From JBCBTJ01 sp964597685 (GTDB lineage: Bacteria; Pseudomonadota; Alphaproteobacteria; Caulobacterales; Hyphomonadaceae), in assembly GCA_964597685.1 (NCBI GenBank), contig CAZQZC010000017.1, positions 1-28,099 of the forward strand: a DNA stretch of 28,099 bases, given 5' to 3'. Positions 23,293-28,099 of the stretch are shown here, one piece after another. The position numbers were made by a program, and so were the translations under genes. The notes beneath the pieces were generated by a model. It had not been told where the DNA came from. It searched no databases and worked only from the letters and a program-made list of their open reading frames with translations. Position 1 is the stretch's first letter; every line of letters begins with the position of its first letter.

Positions 23293-24633
23293 ATGAAGAT
23301 CTTCGGCACCGACGGCGTTCGCGGCCCGGTCAATCGACCGCCGATCACGCCGGACATTTTGGTTCGGCTGGGCCGCGCCATCGGTCGCGAGGCCGCCACG
23401 GCCGGAGGGCGGCCATCGGTCTTCGTCGGGCGCGACACGCGGCGATCGGGCGCGATGGTGGAGGCGGCTCTGACCGCCGGGCTCCTATCGGCCGGCGTGG
23501 ATGTCATACGGGCGGGCGCCCTGCCGACGGCGGCCGTAGGCTGGCTGACGCAGCGTCGCGGCGCGAGGCTGGGGATCATGGTGACCGCGTCGCACAATCC
23601 CTTCACGGACAACGGGCTCAAGGTGTTCGGCGCCGATGGTTACAAGATCGACGACGCGCTCCAGGCTCGGATCGAAGCGGCGATGGACGACGATCCAGCG
23701 GCGGTCGGCGCAGACCAGGTTGGGGAGGTGTTCGACGATTCCAGCGCCGAACTCGATTATGTCTCGGCGTTGCAGACGGGGGCGCCCGAGGGGCTCTCAC
23801 TCGCCGGGTTGAGCCTGGTTCTTGATTGCGCAAACGGCGCGGCGAGCGCCATTGCGCCTGACGTCATCGCCAGTTTCGGCGCGGACGTGCGGCCAATTCA
23901 TGCGGCGCCGGACGGGCTCAACATCAACCAAGCTTGCGGCGCGAACCATCCCGAAGCCCTGATCGACGCCGTACGGGCTCAGGGCGTCGACCTGGGCGCC
24001 GCCTTTGACGGCGACGCCGACCGTCTGATTCTTGTCGACGAGGGCGGCGCGGTGCTCGACGGCGACCAGATCCTCGCCGCCTTGGCCCGCGCCTCGATCG
24101 CGCGCGGCGACCTGAGAGGGGGCGGCGTGGTGTCCACGATCATGGCCAATCTTGGCTTCGAGCACTGGCTTGCGGCCCAAGGCCTGACGCTGGCGCGGAC
24201 GCCGGTTGGCGATCGCCACGTGGCCGCTTGCATGCGCGACGGCGGGTTCAGTTTGGGCGGCGAACCCTCCGGTCACGTTATTGCGGGCGCGCACGCCACG
24301 ACCGGCGACGGCTTGGCGAGCCTGATCGGCGCGCTGGCCGTCTTGAAGGACCATGGGGGGGCGGCCAGCGAGGCGCTTCGCGTCTTCGACCCTACGCCTC
24401 AGATCATGGTGAATGTTCGCTATGAGGGCGGCGATCCGCTCGACGCCGAGTTCGTTGTTGCGGCGATCACGGCGGCGGAGGCCGAGCTTGGCCGGAGCGG
24501 TCGGCTTGTGATCCGAAAATCGGGCACCGAGCCGCTGATCCGCATCATGGTCGAGGCCGGAGACGGCGGCCTGGCGAAGGCGCTGGCCGAGCGCTTGGCG
24601 GATGTGGTGAGATCGGCGGCCGCCGCCTGCTGA
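23293..24633 (+). CDS. glmM: phosphoglucosamine mutase GlmM
   Basis: GlmM converts glucosamine-6-phosphate to glucosamine-1-phosphate, feeding UDP-GlcNAc for peptidoglycan and surface glycans. The 446-residue protein starts MKIFGTDGVRGPVN. The phosphorylated serine is Ser100 in MVTASHNPFTDNGLK. The metal loop DGDADR holds Asp239, Asp241 and Asp243, the sugar-binding loop is GGEPSGH (323-328), and the phosphate-binding loop is RKSGTEPLIR (408-417). FGTDGVRG and the loop set distinguish GlmM from phosphomannomutase AlgC/ManB. An upstream in-frame start (23254) falls within the aminotransferase gene and is unlikely. Whether this is the only glmM of the genome cannot be seen. Confidence 0.94.
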   Translation: MKIFGTDGVRGPVNRPPITPDILVRLGRAIGREAATAGGRPSVFVGRDTRRSGAMVEAALTAGLLSAGVDVIRAGALPTAAVGWLTQRRGARLGIMVTASHNPFTDNGLKVFGADGYKIDDALQARIEAAMDDDPAAVGADQVGEVFDDSSAELDYVSALQTGAPEGLSLAGLSLVLDCANGAASAIAPDVIASFGADVRPIHAAPDGLNINQACGANHPEALIDAVRAQGVDLGAAFDGDADRLILVDEGGAVLDGDQILAALARASIARGDLRGGGVVSTIMANLGFEHWLAAQGLTLARTPVGDRHVAACMRDGGFSLGGEPSGHVIAGAHATTGDGLASLIGALAVLKDHGGAASEALRVFDPTPQIMVNVRYEGGDPLDAEFVVAAITAAEAELGRSGRLVIRKSGTEPLIRIMVEAGDGGLAKALAERLADVVRSAAAAC

Positions 24634-24665
24634 CGAGTGCCGATCCAGCAATCCACCGGCACTCG
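24634..24665 (+). terminator. possible transcription terminator hairpin after glmM
   Basis: CGAGTGCCG (24634-24642) pairs perfectly with CGGCACTCG (24657-24665) around a 14-nt loop, immediately after the glmM stop. There is no T-run after the stem, so it is not a classical intrinsic terminator. It may act with Rho or simply stabilise the 3' end. The remaining interval to 24854 shows no gene that I can support. Confidence 0.45.
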
Positions 24666-24854
24666 AAGGCCCGGTTTCATGGGGCCGAACTGAGCGGACC
24701 GGAACAGTGCCGGTCAACGCGATTTTTGGGCGCCGGTCGGGCGGTATCCGTCCTGGGGCGGCGCGCTAGAAATTAGACTTACCGCGCGGCCATAGGTCTT
24801 TGTTTGTAAGCATGTCCGGACAGCGAACCGGGATCCACTTCGCCTGGAAAGGCT

Positions 24855-25484
24855 TTAGGCGACGAGCGCCGCTTCGGTTTTTGCGCGGATCTCGTCCAGT
24901 GTGACGTCCGGCGCGGTTTCGACGATCTTCAAACCGCCCTCAACCACGTCGAACACGCCGAGGTCGGTGATGATGCGGTCGACGACGGCCTGGCCGGTGA
25001 GCGGCAGGGTGCAAGCTTTGAGGAGCTTTGTCTCACCGCGCTTGTTCGCATGGTCCATCACCACGACGACCCGTTTCACGCCCGCCACGAGATCCATGGC
25101 GCCGCCCATGCCCTTCACCAATTTGCCGGGGATCATCCAATTGGCGAGATCGCCGGTTTCTGAGACTTCCATCGCGCCCAGGATGGCGAGGTTGATGTGT
25201 CCGCCGCGGATCATGGAGAACGAGGTCGACGACGCGAAATAGGAGGTGCGGTCCAGTTCCGTGATTGTCTGTTTGCCGGCGTTGATGAGGTCAGGGTCCT
25301 CTTCGCCCTCCAACGGGAACGGGCCCATGCCCAGCATGCCGTTCTCCGATTGAAGGGTCACGTCCACACCCTCTGGGATGTAATTCGCCACCAAGGTGGG
25401 AATGCCGATGCCGAGATTGACGTAGAAGCCGTCTTCCAGCTCTTGCGCGGCGCGTTCGGCCATTTGATCGCGGGTCCAGGGCAT
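24855..25484 (-). CDS. scoB: 3-oxoacid CoA-transferase subunit B
   Basis: This is the beta subunit of a succinyl-CoA/acetoacetate-type CoA-transferase, which activates a 3-oxoacid by CoA exchange. It is 209 residues from MPWTRDQMAERAAQELEDGF, with GAGG 7 nt before the ATG. NLGIGIPTLVANYIP and QSENGMLGMGPFP are family signatures, and Glu47 in the SENG motif is the expected catalytic glutamate that forms the CoA thioester. RGGHINLAILGAMEVS and NWMIPGKLVKGMGGAMDLV complete the pattern. It starts 2 nt after the stop of an unrelated lipoprotein gene, and the subunit A gene lies beyond that. Substrate preference between succinyl-CoA and acetyl-CoA donors is unresolved. Confidence 0.93.
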   Translation of the reverse strand: MPWTRDQMAERAAQELEDGFYVNLGIGIPTLVANYIPEGVDVTLQSENGMLGMGPFPLEGEEDPDLINAGKQTITELDRTSYFASSTSFSMIRGGHINLAILGAMEVSETGDLANWMIPGKLVKGMGGAMDLVAGVKRVVVVMDHANKRGETKLLKACTLPLTGQAVVDRIITDLGVFDVVEGGLKIVETAPDVTLDEIRAKTEAALVA

Positions 25485-25486
25485 GA

Positions 25487-26098
25487 TCAGTCCTCGCTGC
25501 ACTTTATGGGCTTCGTCACCACCTTATACGCCGCCATCTCATCTGGGGTCAGGTAGTAAATGTCCTCAGGCGGCGCAGCCTCGACGGTGAACCAGTAAAA
25601 CGCCTCCGGCACGCCCATATCGTCGTAATAGTCGAGAAACAGGCGATGGTCGGGGTGGTCGGGCGCAATCTCGCGCGGACCGTAGCCGGCTGTGTCCCAC
25701 CAGGAATGCACGCCGGCTTGGGCCCCGCATTCCGCGGTGCGCTCGACGCCTGCGAGGAACAGATCAACTGCGCCCGATTCGATCACCGAATTGGCGGCGA
25801 GCTCGGTCTTCAGGCCGCGCGCGCGCATCAGATAGGCGATTTGAAGATTGGTTTCGTCGTCAGAGGATCCCGGCATGTCGACGAAAACCAGAGTGTCGAT
25901 GTCGGGATGTCGGTTGAGGAAAGTTTCGACGGTCTGAAGGGACGAGGTCTTGATTGAGCCGTAGAGCCGGGCCGTCGATCCGTCAGCCACCAGGGATAGA
26001 GGCGCATAGCGATCGCGCCCGACGCATCCGCTCATTGCGAGGAGGGCTAGACAGAACGCCGCGAAACGGCCTGGCGCCTTGGCTCGGCAATCGATCAT
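25487..26098 (-). CDS. putative lipoprotein with ClpP/crotonase-like fold
   Basis: The 203-residue protein has an N-terminal signal of lipoprotein type: basic start, hydrophobic FAAFCLALLAMSG and Cys25 as the likely lipidated residue (M-S-G-C, a non-ideal lipobox). The mature part resembles ClpP-like periplasmic proteins. It has a strand-helix unit RLYGSIKTSSLQTVETFLNR, a strand TLVFVDMPGSSDD where ClpP-like proteins have PGG, a helix NLQIAYLMRARGLKTEL, then SVIESGAVDLFLAGVER and AGVHSWWDTAG. Ser108 and His131 fall where the catalytic serine and histidine would be. That assignment is pattern reasoning, not proof. AAAGGGA precedes the ATG. It lies between scoA and scoB. The role is unknown. 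Confidence 0.65.
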   Translation of the reverse strand: MIDCRAKAPGRFAAFCLALLAMSGCVGRDRYAPLSLVADGSTARLYGSIKTSSLQTVETFLNRHPDIDTLVFVDMPGSSDDETNLQIAYLMRARGLKTELAANSVIESGAVDLFLAGVERTAECGAQAGVHSWWDTAGYGPREIAPDHPDHRLFLDYYDDMGVPEAFYWFTVEAAPPEDIYYLTPDEMAAYKVVTKPIKCSED

Positions 26099-26209
26099 GG
26101 CGCGTCCCTTTGCGGCGCTGCTGGAGCATAGGTCTCGCGCTCATTCATCGATGTCACAATAGTCCCAATCCGCAAAAATTTCCGCTAAACTTTGAGGGCT
26201 TTGGGCCGA

Positions 26210-26905
26210 TTACGCATTGCGGACCGTGCGTTGCTCGATCCGTTTCTCGTGGTCGCCTTGCAGGACCCGCTGGACGAAGATGCCTGGCGTGTGGATGTGG
26301 TCCGGATCAAGCGCGCCGACGGGGACCAGCTCTTCGACCTCTGCGATCGTAATCTTGCCGGCCGTCGCCATGTCCTGATTGAAGTTTCGCGCGGTCTTCC
26401 GGAAAATCAGATTGCCCTGGGCGTCTCCTTTCCAGGCTTTGACCAGGGCGACGTCGGCGAGGAGGCCCGTCTCCAGGATATAGGTCTCGCCGTGGAAGTC
26501 CTTGTGCTCCTTGCCCTCGGCGATCACCGTGCCGACGCCGGTCTTCGTGTAAAAGCCGGGAATGCCGGCCCCGCCAGCGCGGCAACGCTCCGCCAGAGTC
26601 CCCTGGGGGTTGAACTCAAGCTCCAATTCTCCGGAGAGATACTGCCTCTCGAACTCCTTGTTTTCGCCCACATAAGACGAAATCATCTTCTTGATTTGGC
26701 GTGTTTCGAGCAACAATCCCAGGCCAAAACCGTCGACGCCGGCATTGTTGGAGATCACGGTCAGCTCCTTCGCGCCAGTGTCGCGAAGCGCGGCGATCAA
26801 AAGCTCCGGAATGCCGCAAAGCCCAAATCCGCCGGACATGATCGTCATGCCGTCGAAGACAAGTCCGTCGAGGGCGGCGGCGGCGTTGGCGAAAACCTTG
26901 TTCAT
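26210..26905 (-). CDS. scoA: 3-oxoacid CoA-transferase subunit A
   Basis: This is the alpha subunit of the CoA-transferase, 231 residues from MNKVFANAAAALDGLVFDGM. The CoA-binding glycine motif reads MSGGFGLCGIPELLI, and GVDGFGLGLLL, SYVGENKEFERQYLSGELE and FNPQGTLAERCRAGGAGIPG are family signatures. The frame is open upstream to 27187, which would overlap the divergent regulator. The family N-terminus therefore sets the start at 26905, although its ribosome site (AGCGGG) is weak. Subunit B is not adjacent but follows a 612-bp lipoprotein gene. The divergent LacI-type gene is a candidate regulator. Confidence 0.93.
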   Translation of the reverse strand: MNKVFANAAAALDGLVFDGMTIMSGGFGLCGIPELLIAALRDTGAKELTVISNNAGVDGFGLGLLLETRQIKKMISSYVGENKEFERQYLSGELELEFNPQGTLAERCRAGGAGIPGFYTKTGVGTVIAEGKEHKDFHGETYILETGLLADVALVKAWKGDAQGNLIFRKTARNFNQDMATAGKITIAEVEELVPVGALDPDHIHTPGIFVQRVLQGDHEKRIEQRTVRNA

Positions 26906-26922
26906 ACCCGCTGAATACGTCC

Positions 26923-26942
26923 GGCTGCATCGGTGTGCAACC
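26923..26942. promoter_or_regulatory. candidate operator, imperfect palindrome between scoA and the LacI-type gene
   Basis: GG-C-TGCA-N6-TGCA-A-CC is symmetric at 12 of its 14 non-spacer bases and lies 18 bp upstream of the scoA start, inside the divergent interval with the LacI-family gene. LacI-family operators are palindromes of about this length, but most have a central CG pair, which is missing here. Confidence 0.3.
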
Positions 26943-27044
26943 TGAAGGCTGGGCGATTGTCGAAGGCGTGATCCAAGAGGCCGGTATTGCCGCACAGCGT
27001 GTAAGGCCCCTAGACTTCTCGCGCTTGGGTTGGGAGCTCTGTGC

Positions 27045-28052
27045 ATGACCACGTTGGAAGATGTCGCGAGGAGAGCCGGCGTGTCCGCAAAAACCGTGTC
27101 GCGCGTTTTGAACAACGAACCGAATGTTCGCAGCGAAACGCGCGACCACGTGCTCGGTGTTGCGAAGGACATGGGATACCGCCCCAATCCGGCCGCCCGA
27201 AGCCTCGCCGGCGCGCGCAGCTTTCTGATCGCCCACCTCTACGACAATCCCAACGCCGACTACGTCGCGCGCGCCAATCGCGGGGTTTACGAGGCGAGCC
27301 GCCGCCATGGCTATTATCTGCTTCCGGAGCCGGTCGACTCCCGCGGCGCGGACCTGATCGCGCGGATCGAGACCTTCCTTGAGACCTCGCGCGTTGATGG
27401 AGTGATCCTAACGCCGCCCCTGTCAGACGATGCGGATATTGCCGCCCTACTGACGCACCGCGGCGTTCGGCACGTGCTTGTCTCGCCCGAACGCAGAACG
27501 GCCGGACAATCGTCAGTTTGGATGGACGAGGCCGAAGCGGGGGCGGTGATCACACGCCGGCTGCTCGAGCTGGGTCACAGGCGAATCGGGTTCATCGCCG
27601 GTCCGCCGCAGCACGGAGCGGCGTCTGACCGGCGGCGCGGCTATGAAGACGCTCTGAGAGACGCCGGCCTCGCGGCTGAGCCTGATCTCATTCGAGGGGG
27701 CGACTTCTCGTTGCGCTCCGGGTTGGAGCAGGGCGAGGCGCTGCTGGCGCTTGAGCAGCGTCCTACGGCCGTCTTTGCGGCGAATGACGACATGGCGGCT
27801 GGCGTTATGACGGCGGCTCTAAAGTCCGGCCTCGCGATTCCTGAAGACCTGTCGGTCGCGGGCGTTGACGCGTCCCAGATCGGCGCGGCCCTGTGGCCGC
27901 CTTTGACCACGATCCGTCAGCCCATCGGTGAGATGACGCGGCGAGCCGCCGATTGGCTGATGTCATATCCGCGCGACGGCGATGCGGAGCCGCTGGAGGA
28001 GCGTTTCGATTTCGAGCTGGTTGAGCGCGGCTCCACCGGTCCCGCGCGCTAG
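27045..28052 (+). CDS. LacI-family transcriptional regulator
   Basis: The 335-residue protein starts MTTLEDVARRAGVSAKTVSR, the classical LacI helix-turn-helix. It is followed by VLNNEPNVRSETRDHVLGVA and the hinge region YRPNPAARSLAG that inserts into the operator minor groove. The periplasmic-binding-protein-like effector domain follows, with DGVILTPPLSDD, HRRIGFIAGPPQHGAASDRRRGYEDAL-like core, AVFAANDDMAAGVMTA and VAGVDASQIGAALWPPLTTIRQP, the last being a typical family end. GGGAG lies 8 nt before the ATG. It is divergent from scoA with a 139-bp interval. The effector is unknown. LacI members usually sense sugars, so control of the CoA-transferase genes is only positional inference. Confidence 0.92.
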   Translation: MTTLEDVARRAGVSAKTVSRVLNNEPNVRSETRDHVLGVAKDMGYRPNPAARSLAGARSFLIAHLYDNPNADYVARANRGVYEASRRHGYYLLPEPVDSRGADLIARIETFLETSRVDGVILTPPLSDDADIAALLTHRGVRHVLVSPERRTAGQSSVWMDEAEAGAVITRRLLELGHRRIGFIAGPPQHGAASDRRRGYEDALRDAGLAAEPDLIRGGDFSLRSGLEQGEALLALEQRPTAVFAANDDMAAGVMTAALKSGLAIPEDLSVAGVDASQIGAALWPPLTTIRQPIGEMTRRAADWLMSYPRDGDAEPLEERFDFELVERGSTGPAR

Positions 28053-28099
28053 AGCCCTTTCATCCGAATTTGAGCCGCCTGAGCGCGGGAGTTTTGGGT

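Noticed and set aside
23797..24717. Open frame of 306 codons on the minus strand opposite glmM
   Set aside because: GlmM motifs are intact on the plus strand. The antisense translation is low-complexity and rich in Arg, His and Gly.
24666..24854. Gap between glmM and scoB, searched for a tRNA or small gene
   Set aside because: No cloverleaf with a T-loop consensus and no open frame with a ribosome site could be supported.

Overview
This window looks like chromosomal DNA of a GC-rich alphaproteobacterium, most plausibly near the Caulobacterales/Maricaulales/Hyphomonadaceae. The grounds are high G+C, strong third-position G/C in the genes, Caulobacter-style gene content, and possible CtrA- and CcrM-type sites beside the cell-division operon. 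The genus assignment is inference. I see no insertion sequence, prophage, CRISPR array, rRNA or tRNA.

Layout. (1) Positions 1-2586, minus strand: a solitary flagellar stator gene motA, a small four-helix membrane protein, an unrecognised soluble protein and the N-terminal part of a CPA1-type cation/proton antiporter cut by the window edge. (2) 2678-3964, plus strand: an MFS transporter, divergent from motA. (3) 3978-15113, minus strand: a compact division and cell-wall (dcw) operon in the order mraZ, rsmH, ftsL, ftsI, murE, murF, mraY, murD, ftsW, murG. Nearly every junction is a 1-8 nt overlap. The usual continuation (murC, murB, ddl, ftsQAZ) is absent and the operon instead meets the MFS gene tail to tail. 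(4) 15114-15385: a regulatory interval with a 10-bp-periodic array of TGGG boxes (MraZ operator type), a perfect DnaA box, a CtrA-like site and a GANTC site, shared with a divergent FAD monooxygenase gene (15386-16621). (5) 16626-21991, minus strand: a surface-polysaccharide block comprising a GT2 glycosyltransferase, an AGE-family sugar isomerase, mannose-1-phosphate guanylyltransferase, a short HU-like protein, and an ABC-2 permease with its ATPase. (6) 22134-24633, plus strand: a WbpE-like sugar aminotransferase and phosphoglucosamine mutase glmM. (7) 24855-26905, minus strand: 3-oxoacid CoA-transferase subunits A and B separated by a ClpP-fold-like lipoprotein gene. (8) 27045-28052, plus strand: a LacI-family regulator divergent from scoA.

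How the genes work together. The dcw operon makes UDP-MurNAc-pentapeptide (MurE, MurF, MurD), lipid I and II (MraY, MurG) and the septal synthase (FtsW, FtsI, FtsL), with MraZ as likely autoregulator. The polysaccharide block supplies activated sugars: GDP-mannose via the AGE isomerase and ManC, and amino sugars via GlmM and the aminotransferase. It also supplies a glycosyltransferase and an ABC exporter.

The most interesting things I found are the control region of the dcw operon, the break of the dcw cluster after murG, a probable frame disturbance at the HU-like/permease junction, and the lipoprotein gene between the two CoA-transferase subunits. I did not find convincing evidence for a wholly new multi-gene system. 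The genes are mostly recognisable housekeeping or envelope functions.
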